Shown here: piece after piece, positions 1-8,703 of the stretch | Position numbering within the stretch: position 1 is the first letter of the stretch | How the letters are laid out: every line of letters starts with the position of its first letter | Origin: Rhodoferax sp. U11-2br | Lineage (GTDB): Bacteria; Pseudomonadota; Gammaproteobacteria; Burkholderiales; Burkholderiaceae_C | NCBI RefSeq assembly: GCF_018619435.1 | Contig: NZ_JAHFZF010000009.1 | Coordinates: forward strand, 1 to 64,000 | Direction: 5' to 3' | Length of the DNA: 64,000 bases | Position numbers and translations under genes: made by a program | Notes under the pieces: model-generated | Database searches by the model: none | What the model saw: the letters and a program-made list of their open reading frames with translations, nothing else | Told to the model about the DNA's origin: nothing

Positions 1-194
1 TGCAACTTTCGGGCCCAGTGGTGGGCGCTGCCACACGCCTCCATTCCGATCAGAGTAGGCGGCATGTTGGCAAAAAATGCGGCCATTTGTTCACGTTTAA
101 TCTGCTTCTTCAATACAACCTTGCCAAATTCATTGACCCCGTGCACCTGAAACACATTCTTTGCCAAGTCAATGCCAATAGTTGTAGCCTTCAT
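1..194 (-). CDS. IS110-family transposase, N-terminal part (runs off window)
   Basis: Reading leftwards from the ATG at 194, the first 64 codons encode a typical IS110/IS1111 transposase start: MKATTIGIDLAKNVFQVHG, then a VNEFGKVV segment and GMEACGSAHHWARKL. The GIDLAKN motif supplies the first Asp of the RNase H-like DEDD domain of this family. The rest of the gene lies outside the window, so intactness cannot be judged. Sequence from 195 to about 310 is probably the non-coding end of the same element. IS110 elements move by a DEDD transposase that acts with a structured non-coding element end. Confidence 0.85.
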   Translation of the reverse strand, partial: MKATTIGIDLAKNVFQVHGVNEFGKVVLKKQIKREQMAAFFANMPPTLIGMEACGSAHHWARKL

Positions 195-1108
195 GGTGGA
201 CGCTCCTATCTGTGAGGTGGTTGTTACGCAACTCCACTTTGGCACATCGATGCCGTTTAGGGTGGGGGCGTCCATTCCATTGCTTTGGGTCGGCGCAGGT
301 TGGGGCCAAATGCAGACATCCATGTATGACTGCTCTGAGGCTGCAAAATATCTGGAAAATTCGAGGCAATCCTCGGTTTCACTTTAACTATCCAGCCTCC
401 ACGAAACACGGGGCGATTCAATCCGTGTCCATGTGGCAGTGGGGTGAAATACAAGAAGTGTCATGGCCTTTAACGCCAATTGGGACCTCGGGCCATGAGT
501 TGCCGTTCGTGAATGTCGACTAAGCGGGGAAATATCTTCGCGTTGAATCAGATCTGCACGCTTGGCAATTTTAGGATACGGGGTAAACCGACGATATGGT
601 TTTTTAGCCATTGGAGAAAACTGTCTTTGTCTCATCTGTGCCTGGCAAGAGGACTTTATGACCAACTACGGTATTGACAACACGCAGCTCATTGATGCGA
701 TCAATAGCGCGCGTCGCTCCTCCCTTAGCAAAACTGTCGGCGTGCCATCGGTCGCGTCACACAACTTGATGTGTAACGCTTGGCAGGATTCGTCTAAGAC
801 ACTTGAACAATTGCGACAATTTGAAGGTTCCAAGGCGCTGATTTCGGTACCAGCATTCGGGGAACATGGCTTTGAACCGCAGCTTGGCAGATTCCGATTT
901 TCATTAATTTTTATGTATGGATTTTGCTCACCAGACCCAAAAATGATGCGGGTCCAACACCGTCGTAACCCCAGTCTAGAAACAATGCACAGAAAAATAA
1001 GCGCTCTTGACCGCTTTGGAGTGCAGCAGAAGTCCGGAATCAGCCTGGAACTGGCACCCGCATTGCAGCGAAAGCAGTGTCTCAACAAATCATATAGATT
1101 TTGGGTTT

Positions 1109-1441
1109 ATGGCAATCACGTCCCGTCCTCCAGACATTGAGGCAGAGATTACGCTTCTTGCGACTGAGTTTGGTGGGCGCCGTTCTGCTGCGAAGTCAGG
1201 GTATCGACCATCTCATGATTTCGGCCTTGACTCACTGAACGATGCTGCCCATGAATACATTGGAAAGGAGTCAGTTTCGCCAGGTCAAAGTGCAAAAGCA
1301 AACCTATGGCTACTGGTACCAGAGTATCAAAATGGTCGACTCTATCCGGGCTTTAAATTCACTGTGCAAGAGGGTCCACGCATTGTTGGTCATGGTGTGG
1401 TCGTAACTGTCATTAATCCCATTCTTGAGAAGCGTATTTAG
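1109..1441 (+). CDS. EF-Tu C-terminal-domain-like small protein
   Basis: A 110-residue protein starting MAITSRPPDIEAEITLL and continuing through GGRRSAAKSGYRPSHDF, a PGQSAKANLWLLVPE stretch and FTVQEGPRIVGHGVV. This order (I-x-AEITLL, GGR...SGYRP, V.PG..., ...EG.RIVG.G.V) matches the third beta-barrel of elongation factor Tu as it occurs in stand-alone bacterial proteins. Full EF-Tu is about 395 residues; here there is no GTPase domain. The ATG at 1109 is chosen because family similarity begins within a few residues. Its role is unknown; by fold it could bind tRNA or protein. It sits alone between IS remnants and no operon partner is visible. Confidence 0.6.
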   Translation: MAITSRPPDIEAEITLLATEFGGRRSAAKSGYRPSHDFGLDSLNDAAHEYIGKESVSPGQSAKANLWLLVPEYQNGRLYPGFKFTVQEGPRIVGHGVVVTVINPILEKRI

Positions 1442-2037
1442 CTCGAATTGGAGCGACCGCTTTGGAGCAGAATGTAAGACCGCTTCCAGCCTATTGAAGG
1501 CTGCCATCTGGAAAAACCCAAAATTCAGGCCAACGACTCTTCAAGGCTGATAGCGGGTGCTCCCGATAGTCGGCTTCCCGGTTGTCCAGTTCAGCCCTGT
1601 TCAGCAGCCATTCATGGCCTTCGCCATCGTGCCCTTACCGGAAGTAGCCGTCCACGATTTGGATCCTCCAAACCGGACGTTGGCTATGGATTGTCGCCGT
1701 CATACCAGCCACCGATCTGGGACGACGGTGATGTGCAAGTGAGTGACGGGATGTAAATCGAGTCAGCAGACTGGGATGTGGCGGCACAACCGTCACCGGA
1801 CTATGAGGTTGATCAGCGTATCAATCGATGACCCAGCCAAGCGGCTACCTTGAAGCGTTGCGGGGTAACAGTGCCCGAGCCTGCGCAAATGACTCTATCG
1901 TCAGGCGCAGTTTGGTGAGACCACGTCACGGAGCCAGTCATCGACAGAGTTTTTTCGTGGTTTGATACCACCTCTGTCTGACGATACTTGGCTTCGTGTG
2001 GTTGGAAAGCCTATCCGTCGAGGCCCGGTCTGGCGTG
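1442..2037. other. gene-free stretch, nothing recognised
   Basis: About 600 bases separate the EF-Tu-like gene from the PEP-CTERM gene. Short open frames exist on both strands, but none has a convincing start, codon bias or family motif. Given the neighbouring IS remnants, this is probably decayed sequence. Confidence 0.4.
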
Positions 2038-2601
2038 TCAGGCCTTGCGTCGGCGTGCAACGGCTGCGCCAGCTAGCGCCAAGCCGACTAACGCCAACGT
2101 GGCAGGCTCGGGAACAGTGCCGCGCGTATAGGTCAGCGTGTCGATCGCAACTTGAGTGCCGCCGTCGTGAAACACAACTTTGCGCACGTTGCTGGCTGCG
2201 AACGAGGCATTCCCGAAAAGGCCGACACCACCGGAACTGAACGTCTCAAGTAGCAGGTCTGCAGCGTCGTACAACTCTGCAACGAAAGTGACCCCCTGGC
2301 CCGACACCGCCCAAGTCATGCCGAGTGCAGAGATGTCCTCGCCAAAAATCACCGATCCAGAACTGCCGTTGTTGGTAATGCCAAAACCGTCGTCCGGCAG
2401 GCGGGGGTCGGCGCCGAAGCGTATAGCGGTTGTGAAATTGGCAATGCCGTAGCTCTGGTAGAACGTTGTGCCGTCCAGAACCCCGAGGCCTGGGGCGCCG
2501 GCTTCGTTGAATGTGACAGTCACCGGCGTGGCTTGACTGGCGACTGAAGCACCCGCCAGCGTGACAGCCAGCAAAATCGAGCGAATCAGGTTATTGGACA
2601 T
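2038..2601 (-). CDS. PEP-CTERM sorting-domain protein
   Basis: A 187-residue secreted protein. It begins with a signal peptide (MSNNLIRSILLAVTLAGASV..ASQA) and continues with a beta-rich body. It ends with a textbook PEP-CTERM tail: VPEPATLALVGLALAG followed by AAVARRRKA, that is, the Pro-Glu-Pro motif, a membrane helix and an Arg/Lys cluster. Proteins of this class are processed by exosortase EpsH/XrtA-type transpeptidases and are often linked to extracellular polysaccharide. No exosortase or polysaccharide locus lies in the window, so the processing enzyme must be encoded elsewhere. The specific function is unknown. The gene stands alone, with IS debris on its upstream side. Confidence 0.85.
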   Translation of the reverse strand: MSNNLIRSILLAVTLAGASVASQATPVTVTFNEAGAPGLGVLDGTTFYQSYGIANFTTAIRFGADPRLPDDGFGITNNGSSGSVIFGEDISALGMTWAVSGQGVTFVAELYDAADLLLETFSSGGVGLFGNASFAASNVRKVVFHDGGTQVAIDTLTYTRGTVPEPATLALVGLALAGAAVARRRKA

Positions 2602-2934
2602 ATTGAATTCTCCAGCTTGTGATAGTCAAGACGCTGCAAGACCTATGCCACCCATTTAAATCAACAACTTACGATTGGTCAGTTTCTGAGCTGTAAAGCA
2701 TTCCGACATAATATTGAAAAGAAAATCCAACCAGCTTTCGGGAAGCACGGCTGACGCCGGGTGCAGGCGTCAATCGTCGATTTCCGGTCGGCATGCATCA
2801 CGATTTGCTGAATGGACCGCCGAATTGCACCCAAAGCACTGCTTGATGTCTGGAAAATGACCGCTGACGGCCACTATTCAGGCATCAGGCACGAGCCTCC
2901 TACCAGGTGATGCGCTGATCGAACTCGGTCTCCG
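2602..2934. other. gene-free stretch before IS91 remnant
   Basis: About 330 bases hold the upstream region of the PEP-CTERM gene (minus strand) and then sequence leading into the IS91-type remnant. No protein, RNA or clear repeat was recognised. The part near 2640-2720 is AT-rich and may contain the promoter of the PEP-CTERM gene. Confidence 0.35.
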
Positions 2935-3420
2935 GTGCGGGCTGGGCTGATGTATCCCACTGACGATCGCTGCCCACCTGTTCTGCCGCCGCCGCCCACC
3001 TTGGCGCATGGCTTTGTCCGGTCGTGCTGTGATGATAGCGGGCACGACTGCTTTGTGGCCAATTGCTGCGAAGGCCGTTGCGTGTGCCCGTCGTGCAACA
3101 CGCGGCAAATGGAGGAGGCGGCCGCACACCTGACGAACTATGTTTTCCCGCACCTGCCTGTGCGCCAATGGATGCTGTCGGTCCCGAAGCGCCTGCGTCA
3201 CTTCACGCAGCGCCACGAGGCAGTGCTCAACATGGTGCTGCGAATTTATCTGCGGATCGTCGCGCAAAGCCTGCGTGCCCACTGCGCTGGTGCGACCCAA
3301 GTGAACAAGGCGGCGCCACACATTGACGCAATGGCCTTCATCCACCGCTTCGGCTCCAGCCTGAACGGGCATGCGCACTTCCACGCCTGCGTGGTCGACG
3401 GGGTGTTTGAGGAATTAGCA
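2935..3420 (+). pseudogene. IS91-type transposase fragment
   Basis: The reading frame contains the zinc-binding N-terminal region of IS91-like transposases (CCEGRCVCPSCNTRQMEEAA), then VFPHLPVRQWMLSVPKRLR and FIHRFGSSLNGHAHFHACVV. The HAHFHACVVDG stretch corresponds to the HUH motif of these single-strand transposases. Homology stops after VVDGVFEE at about 3420, and the frame then runs into unrelated sequence. The C-terminal half with the catalytic tyrosines is missing, so this is a truncated remnant. The 5' end is also uncertain because the frame opens with GTG and no clear ribosome-binding site. Confidence 0.75.
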
Positions 3421-3763
3421 AGAGACCACTGGACTTCCCTGAAGCGGGTATACACAGGTGTCGGCTTCCGACCATATAGCCGGTACCCGTTTTGACGAAA
3501 TGTGCGCCACTTTGCTGCCTGTCGTTCCCTGGTTGCCAACGGCTGCTATAGAGCAGGCAGATCGCAAGTCTCTAAGACCGGAACCGCTGCAATGCGGGTG
3601 CCCGTTCCAGGCTGGAAGCATGTGCAGCAGATCGGGTTCTGCCTGCTCCAGACCGAACATTGACAGCCAGGGGGACCCGCCCACTCATCCGACGAGTACC
3701 CCAGGTCACTTTCGATGCACCCTTCCACGTTCCCGGAAGGGTCATGCACTGCCAGGCATGAAA

Positions 3764-3814
3764 AAATATCAAAAAGCATACAATTTTGTTATAAATTGAT
3801 GTTTTTTGATATTT
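3764..3814. promoter_or_regulatory. 12-bp perfect inverted repeat upstream of cheW
   Basis: AAATATCAAAAA at 3764-3775 is perfectly complemented by TTTTTGATATTT at 3803-3814, separated by 27 AT-rich bases. The loop contains a TATAAA-like -10 candidate near 3790. The repeat ends 17 bases before the cheW ATG, so it could be an operator overlapping the promoter or a hairpin in the 5' leader. Confidence 0.5.
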
Positions 3815-3831
3815 AAATAACTGGTGGTCAC

Positions 3832-4356
3832 ATGAATCAGACGGCAACAATGCCTCACAACACAACAAGCTTCACTGCATCAGAAGCGGGCATCTCAGAC
3901 CTTGCCCTCAGCGAATTCCTGGCCTTCAAACTCGGTGAGGAAGAGTACGGTATCGACATCTTGCGGGTGCAGGAAATCCGCTCCTTTGAGCGCCCCACCC
4001 GCATGGCCAATGCACCCGAGCACATCCTGGGTGTGGTCAACCTGCGCGGTGTGATCGTGCCGATTGTGGACATGCGCATCAAGTTCAAGCTCAGCCCGGT
4101 GAACTACGACAGCTTCACCGTGGTGATTGTTCTGAACATTGGCACCCGTGTTGTTGGCATGGTGGTTGATGGTGTCTCCGATGTCATCACCCTGAGCCCG
4201 CAGCAATTACGCCCGGTTCCCGAATTTTCATCTGCCATCGGCAGTGATCACCTGCTGGCCATTGGTTCGCTGGAGAACCGCATGCTCATTCTGATCGACA
4301 TCGAGAAGCTCATGAACAGTGCGGACCTGGGTCTGTTTCCCGAACTTGTGCATTGA
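3832..4356 (+). CDS. cheW: chemotaxis coupling protein CheW
   Basis: A 174-residue CheW-domain protein. After about 30 variable residues it shows [40 protein letters not shown] and the [12 protein letters not shown] segment, all core elements of CheW. CheW links methyl-accepting receptors to the histidine kinase CheA at the membrane arrays. No cheA, cheY or cheR lies nearby. The only partner is the Aer-like receptor gene that follows after about 350 bases in the same orientation, which suggests a receptor-plus-coupler module feeding a core chemotaxis system elsewhere. A strong inverted repeat lies directly upstream. Confidence 0.93.
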   Translation: MNQTATMPHNTTSFTASEAGISDLALSEFLAFKLGEEEYGIDILRVQEIRSFERPTRMANAPEHILGVVNLRGVIVPIVDMRIKFKLSPVNYDSFTVVIVLNIGTRVVGMVVDGVSDVITLSPQQLRPVPEFSSAIGSDHLLAIGSLENRMLILIDIEKLMNSADLGLFPELVH

Positions 4357-4710
4357 GCGTTTCACTTACAGCTTATTGAGGGAGTCAACATGGAATTTGC
4401 AACAACCTGAATATCGTCACCCACTCGAAAGTGCACCTGGGTTCTTGACGCCGATGCTGTTTGGCGTTGGCTATATCAGCTCTAACGGGTCGATAAGGTA
4501 AGAGGTTGCCACAGAACCATGAGCACAACCGACAACCAAGATCAGGATTGCAGCGCCAACCAATAACGCTCGACATTGGGAGTCTTTTTTACTTCCAACT
4601 CTTGTAATTGCTGCACAACCAGCTGCAAAAAAAGTCACTTTAACGCGATCAAAGATCGCGCCCGTCAACCATTTAAAAGTGACATCCACTTTGTCACCCG
4701 GAGTTCATCC
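4357..4710. other. intergenic leader between cheW and the receptor gene
   Basis: About 350 bases with no convincing gene. An ATG at 4390 opens a frame of only a few codons. The notable content is a nested hairpin at 4634-4683, listed separately, which would lie in the leader of the receptor mRNA. Confidence 0.4.
4634..4683 (+). promoter_or_regulatory. nested hairpin in leader of receptor gene
   Basis: CGCGATC (4644-4650) pairs with GATCGCG (4654-4660) around an AAA loop. Outside it, GTCACTTTAA (4634-4643) pairs with TTAAAAGTGAC (4673-4683) with one bulged A. The structure ends 27 bases before the ATG at 4711. There is no U-tract after it, so a terminator is unlikely; a leader structure or operator is more plausible. 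Confidence 0.4.
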
Positions 4711-6258
4711 ATGAGAACCAATTTGCCCGTCACCCAGAGTGAATACCAGTTTCCGGCTTCGGAAACCCTTCTGTCCACCACCGACACCAACAGCCACATC
4801 GGCTACGCCAATGCCGCGTTCATTCGTACCAGCGGTTTCTCGCCTGAACAGTTGCTGGGACAACCCCACAACATGGTGCGTCACCCTGACATGCCGGTGG
4901 AGGCTTTTGCCGACATGTGGCACAGCTTGAAGGAAGGACAAACCTGGCGTGCCCTGGTGAAGAATCGGCGTAGCAATGGCGACCATCACTGGGTTGTTGC
5001 CAATGCGGCGCCGATGCGTCGGCACGGGAAGTTGACAGGTTATTTATCGGTCCGCACAAAACCAACACGCACCCAGATTGATGCTGCGCAGACGAGGTAT
5101 CAGCAGTTCAAGGAAGGGACAGCTTCAGGTCTGGCGTTTCACCGCGGGCTGATTGTGCGCACCGGCTTAATGCGCTGGAGCAGCACGTTGCAACTCTTGC
5201 CCACCGCCTGGCGAGTGCGCCTGCCGTTGCTTGCCCTGGGTGTTGCTGCCGAAACAGCCCTAACCTGGTCTGATCTGACTGGCGGTGTGTTGGCAGGGGC
5301 GGCGGCGGTCATTGCAGTTAGCCTGCTGCTGGTCGACTGGTTTATTGAGGCACAGATCACGACACCGCTGGGCCAAGTGGCGCAGGCTGCACAACAAGTT
5401 GCCAGCGGAGAGGCAGCACCTGATCTAAACATGGACCGTTGCGATGACATTGGCCTGATGGCCAGATCCGTCAACCAGGCAGGACTAAACCTGCAATCCT
5501 TGGTGGCTGATGTGTTTGAGCAAGCCCAGGGTGTGCAAGTGGCCAGCCAACAAATTGCTGCAGCTACCGCAGATCTGTCCAGCCGAACCGAACAAGCGGC
5601 CTCCAGCCTGGAGCAGACAGCTGCTGCCATGGAGCAGCAGACCGCCTCGGTCAAACAGAATTCAGACACGGCGCATCAAGCCAGCCAGCTGGCCCTGACT
5701 GCTACGCATGTGGCCGAAAAAGGTGGACAGGCGATGGCCAAAGTGGAGAGCACCATGACACTGATCAGTGCGTCCAGCCGCAAGATTGCCGACATCATCA
5801 GCGTCATTGATGGCATCGCCTTCCAGACAAACATCTTGGCGCTGAACGCTGCGGTGGAAGCCGCACGCGCAGGCGATCAGGGGCGTGGCTTTGCTGTGGT
5901 GGCCAGCGAGGTCCGCAGCCTTGCAGGACGTTCGGCGGCGGCGGCCAAAGAAATCAAGGTACTGATAGATGACTCCGTCGGCGACGTGGAAAGTGGATCG
6001 CGCCTGGTGGCAGATGCAGGGGGCACGATGAATGAAGTTGTTACTCAGGTCAAACGTGTCAATGACCTGATGGCAGAGATCACCGTGGCATCCAAGGAGC
6101 AATCAGCAGGCATATCCCAGGTGGGTATGGCCGTGGCGCAACTTGACCAGATGATTCAGCAGAACGCAGCCATGGTGGAGCAAAGCAGCGCTGCGGCAAC
6201 CAGCATGGGTGCTCAGGCGCAGAGACTGGTGGAGGCGGTCAAGGTGTTCTCTGTTTGA
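4711..6258 (+). CDS. aer: Aer-like PAS-domain methyl-accepting chemotaxis protein
   Basis: A 515-residue receptor, close to the size of E. coli Aer (506). The N-terminal PAS domain (about residues 10-115) carries the Aer-type stretch [18 protein letters not shown] and later [17 protein letters not shown] hydrophobic region of two helices follows at about 162-210, then HAMP. The signalling domain contains [19 protein letters not shown] (from residue 371) and [19 protein letters not shown], the kinase-control tip. In Aer the PAS domain binds FAD and senses redox or energy state; FAD binding here is inferred. The ATG at 4711 is chosen because homology begins just after it. The gene follows cheW, and its 3' end abuts an IS21 remnant. 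Confidence 0.9.
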   Translation: MRTNLPVTQSEYQFPASETLLSTTDTNSHIGYANAAFIRTSGFSPEQLLGQPHNMVRHPDMPVEAFADMWHSLKEGQTWRALVKNRRSNGDHHWVVANAAPMRRHGKLTGYLSVRTKPTRTQIDAAQTRYQQFKEGTASGLAFHRGLIVRTGLMRWSSTLQLLPTAWRVRLPLLALGVAAETALTWSDLTGGVLAGAAAVIAVSLLLVDWFIEAQITTPLGQVAQAAQQVASGEAAPDLNMDRCDDIGLMARSVNQAGLNLQSLVADVFEQAQGVQVASQQIAAATADLSSRTEQAASSLEQTAAAMEQQTASVKQNSDTAHQASQLALTATHVAEKGGQAMAKVESTMTLISASSRKIADIISVIDGIAFQTNILALNAAVEAARAGDQGRGFAVVASEVRSLAGRSAAAAKEIKVLIDDSVGDVESGSRLVADAGGTMNEVVTQVKRVNDLMAEITVASKEQSAGISQVGMAVAQLDQMIQQNAAMVEQSSAAATSMGAQAQRLVEAVKVFSV

Positions 6259-6299
6259 TCCATCGGTAGTCACAGGGGACGTGACTCGGCGTTTAGGTG

Positions 6300-6577
6300 A
6301 CACGCCCAGGATAGCTTTGAAGGCAGCTTTGAGCCAGTTCTTGGATACCCCAACGCACTCCACATGTCTACCTTTGCTGAAACCGATAGATAGGGCAACC
6401 AATTCGGGCACGGTTGAGCACGTGCTCAACACCCTGGCCCATCTCAAGGACCAATCCCGGCTCATGACGGTTGGTGAAGTAGATACGCCACTGACGCTAC
6501 AAACCCCACCGCTGGCCAACGTGACGCGCTACGACAGCCTGCGAGGCGGTGAGATTGAGGTCAGCTATGTCCAATGA
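6300..6577 (+). pseudogene. istA: IS21 transposase IstA, 3' remnant
   Basis: The frame ending at 6577 gives VEHVLNTLAHLKDQS and then [17 protein letters not shown], the C-terminal signature of IS21-family IstA. Nothing of the catalytic DDE core is present upstream; instead the receptor gene ends at 6258. The element has therefore lost its left end and most of istA. The stop codon overlaps the istB start region, as in intact IS21 elements. The exact 5' limit of the remnant is a guess. Confidence 0.7.
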
Positions 6578-7391
6578 CATCGTGACCGCATTGAAGGGTT
6601 TGAGTTTGCACGGCATGGCCAGTGCATGGCCGGAAGTGTTGGGTACGGCGCGCATCAAGACACTGGACCATGAGACGGTGCTGCACCAGTTGCTCAAGGC
6701 AGAAGCTGCGCAACGTGAGGTGCGTTCCATGGCGTACCAGATGCGGGTGGCCCGTTTCCAGTCGCATCGGGACTTGGCCGGGTTTGACTTCGCCCAGGCT
6801 GGTGTGGATGAGGGTTTGATTCGGGACTTGCACCAGATGAAGTTTTTGGAATCTGCACACAACGTGGTGTTCATTGGCGGACCAGGCACGGGCAAGACGC
6901 ATCTGGCCACCAGCCTAGGCGTAGAAGCTATCCGTAACCATGGCAAACGGGTGCGTTTCTTCTCTACGGTGGAGTTGGTCAATGCCCTGGAATTAGAGAA
7001 GGCGCAAGGCAAGTCAGGACAGATGGCTTACCGGTTGATGTACGTGGACATGGTGATCCTTGATGAGATGGGGTACTTGCCTTTTACCCAGGCGGGCGGG
7101 GCATTGCTGGTTCATTTGTTGTCCAAACTGTACGAGCGCACCAGCGTGGTGATCACCACCAATCTGAGCTTCTCGGAGTGGGCCAATGTGTTTGGAGACC
7201 CAAGGATGACGACAGCGCTGTTGGACCGACTGACCCATCACTGCCACATCGTGGAGACGGGCAATGAGAGCTGGAGATTCAAGAATTCCAGTGCGCAGGT
7301 ACGAACACCACGCAAGACAAGTAAACCGAAATCAGGGAAAGGAGACCATCAAGAACAAGCCAATGACGTAGACTTATCCACAACCGAATAG
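6567..7391 (+). CDS. istB: IS21-family helper ATPase IstB
   Basis: A 274-residue IstB. Walker A is GGPGTGKTH (Lys about residue 110) and Walker B is the [12 protein letters not shown] stretch, followed by [15 protein letters not shown] and [13 protein letters not shown], all diagnostic. IstB is a AAA+ ATPase of the DnaA/DnaC clade that remodels target DNA for the IstA transposase. The ATG at 6567 ([12 protein letters not shown]) overlaps the end of the istA remnant, as expected for coupled genes. Because istA is truncated, this copy should be unable to mobilise itself, although IstB may be made. The C-terminal tail is lysine-rich. Confidence 0.93.
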   Translation: MSNDIVTALKGLSLHGMASAWPEVLGTARIKTLDHETVLHQLLKAEAAQREVRSMAYQMRVARFQSHRDLAGFDFAQAGVDEGLIRDLHQMKFLESAHNVVFIGGPGTGKTHLATSLGVEAIRNHGKRVRFFSTVELVNALELEKAQGKSGQMAYRLMYVDMVILDEMGYLPFTQAGGALLVHLLSKLYERTSVVITTNLSFSEWANVFGDPRMTTALLDRLTHHCHIVETGNESWRFKNSSAQVRTPRKTSKPKSGKGDHQEQANDVDLSTTE

Positions 7392-7467
7392 CCAAATTTA
7401 TCTTTAACCAGGTGGCTCAATATTGATCCGAAATGCTGGATCAGTTTGTCTCCGGAATCAACATTCC

Positions 7468-7866
7468 ATGCGCTTTATCTGGCGTTCCGAGGAGGAACGA
7501 GCTTGGCTCGATATGGTGCCAATTGGCCGTGAATTTGGAAGTCCTGATTACGAACGACTGGAGCAGGAAGACCATCAAAGGAGGCAGGCCAACTTGGACG
7601 AACTTGTCTCCATATCAACGCAACAAGCGAGTGGAGTTCCGAACTCGGCAGAATGGGATCCCCAAGCCGCAACCAACGTGCAGAAAGCGTTACTGGAAAT
7701 GGGCCATGACGTCAGCGCAGCAGTTGCTGTCGAGGTGTGGCGTCAATGTTCACAATCGCTGAAAGCTAGTTGGATGGGTGGTCCTGAATCGGTGGTGAGG
7801 GCCAAAATGATGCTGATTTGCCATTGCAATGGTATGCCAAGTGTTGGGCTAACATTGAAGCCATGA
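7468..7866 (+). CDS. hypothetical protein, first gene of a two-gene unit
   Basis: A 132-residue protein beginning MRFIWRSEEERAWLDMVPIG, with a Glu/Gln-rich middle and a C-terminal part containing VSAAVAVEVWRQCSQSLKASW. I do not recognise the family. It is supported mainly by its junction with the next gene: its TGA (7864-7866) overlaps the ATG of the 43-residue membrane protein at 7863 in an ATGA arrangement, which suggests translational coupling. The start is uncertain, since the frame is open upstream to 7423. It lies just after istB and might be a passenger of that insertion. Confidence 0.45.
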   Translation: MRFIWRSEEERAWLDMVPIGREFGSPDYERLEQEDHQRRQANLDELVSISTQQASGVPNSAEWDPQAATNVQKALLEMGHDVSAAVAVEVWRQCSQSLKASWMGGPESVVRAKMMLICHCNGMPSVGLTLKP

Positions 7867-7994
7867 CCACTGCTGCAGGACTTGTCATCGCATTTGCACT
7901 GATAGCCATTGGCGGTGTCGGATTGGCGGTGTTTGCCATCATGCACCGTGAGCGTCTGCCTGGGGATTCGGGTTCAAACCCAGGAAGTAAATGA
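7863..7994 (+). CDS. 43-residue single-membrane-segment protein
   Basis: The protein starts MTTAAGLVIAFALIAIGGVG, continues LAVFAIMHRERLP and ends in a polar Gly/Ser tail. One hydrophobic helix (about residues 3-26) is followed by His-Arg-Glu-Arg, which predicts the N-terminus outside and a short cytoplasmic tail. Its ATG overlaps the upstream stop, which supports real translation. Function is unknown. It resembles in size and layout the three other tiny proteins within the next 900 bases. Confidence 0.5.
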   Translation: MTTAAGLVIAFALIAIGGVGLAVFAIMHRERLPGDSGSNPGSK

Positions 7995-8034
7995 GTGCAT
8001 TGGTGCCAACAGTGGCATACCCTACCAGTGAAGA

Positions 8035-8127
8035 TTAGCGTTGCATAGCTTCTGGGTCGACATAGCCCAGATCTGCATACACATTAGCAGTGCCAACTTC
8101 AATTGCCTCGGCCATCTGTTGACTCAT
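8035..8127 (-). pseudogene. HigA/COG5606-type antitoxin, N-terminal fragment
   Basis: The 30-codon frame begins MSQQMAEAIEVGTANVYADL and ends GYVDPEAMQR before TAA. The pattern ...G(T/S)xNV(F/Y)ADLG.PDA... is the well-known start of short Xre-type antitoxins paired with HigB/RelE-like toxins, which are normally about 90-100 residues. The helix-turn-helix part is missing, so this is a truncated remnant. No toxin gene is visible next to it. Confidence 0.5.
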
Positions 8128-8152
8128 CTCTTGGGTGGTCGCCAGACTTCGG

Positions 8153-8296
8153 CTATTCAGCGTCACGTTGCACATGCTGTGGCTCATTCGAACCGCTATC
8201 GCGTTTGATTCGGTACTTTTTCGCCTCAGAATTCAGATAGAGGCCACCACCAAAGATGATGCAGCTAACAATGAAAAGCAGCAAGTAATCGAACAT
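8153..8296 (-). CDS. 47-residue single-membrane-segment protein
   Basis: Begins MFDYLLLFIVSCIIFGGGLY, followed by LNSEAKKYRIKRDSG and a polar tail. One hydrophobic helix (residues 3-21) precedes a basic segment, predicting N-out, C-in topology. A good ribosome-binding site (CTGGAGACTGACTG before the ATG at 8296) supports expression. It lies 22 bases downstream of a similar small gene on the same strand and shares with it the ...GLY(L/V)N motif at the end of the helix, so the two look like paralogues in one transcript. Function is unknown. Confidence 0.5.
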   Translation of the reverse strand: MFDYLLLFIVSCIIFGGGLYLNSEAKKYRIKRDSGSNEPQHVQRDAE

Positions 8297-8318
8297 CAGT
8301 CAGTCTCCAGGATGTGAC

Positions 8319-8456
8319 TCATTCAGCGTTATCAGCATCACTCTTGGGCTTCGAGCTGGGGCTCACATCCTCTAACCTGTGCGTGTTGACGTAAAGCCCA
8401 ATTCCGCACAGAACAAAGGTAAAAATAACAAAAGCAATCAGCAATTCGTTTGACAT
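8319..8456 (-). CDS. 45-residue single-membrane-segment protein
   Basis: Begins MSNELLIAFVIFTFVLCGIG, then LYVNTHRLEDVSPSSKPK and an acidic tail. The hydrophobic helix spans about residues 5-23. The GLYVN ending of the helix matches GLYLN in the next gene downstream. No strong Shine-Dalgarno sequence is seen before the ATG at 8456, so confidence is lower than for its partner. Function is unknown; the size and layout would also fit small toxins or subunits of membrane complexes. Confidence 0.42.
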   Translation of the reverse strand: MSNELLIAFVIFTFVLCGIGLYVNTHRLEDVSPSSKPKSDADNAE

Positions 8457-8654
8457 TTTGTGTAGCCAATTATTTAGGAAAACTACTCTGGCAACCCTCT
8501 ATTTGTCGCGTTTGATGCGGTATTCATTGACGCCTCGCTATTTTGTTCGTAAGTCTAAGCCCAACGTGGCTTTTCTCAACAGTGAGATTGGTAGACTTGA
8601 GTGGTGATTCAGAGTCACTTTCGCAGAAATGAGTTGATTGAGTCGCCTCAGAAA

Positions 8655-8673
8655 GGGTTGCGCTGCGCAACCC
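8655..8673. promoter_or_regulatory. perfect GC-rich palindrome
   Basis: GGGTTGCGC and GCGCAACCC flank a single T, giving a 9-bp-arm hairpin 31 bases upstream of the ATG at 8704. It could be a leader structure or the remains of a terminator; no U-tract follows. Confidence 0.3.
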
Positions 8674-8703
8674 CAACCGGGCGCAACAGGCAAAGGGCAC
8701 GAC

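Noticed and set aside
658..1140. Open frame of up to 190 residues beginning MTNYGIDNTQLIDAI
   Set aside because: No family motif, mixed composition, and it overlaps the better-supported EF-Tu-like gene; an equally long frame exists on the other strand, so neither is convincing.
7960..7990. Possible tRNA T-loop (GGGTTCAAACCC)
   Set aside because: It is a short palindrome inside the small membrane-protein gene; no acceptor or anticodon stems surround it.
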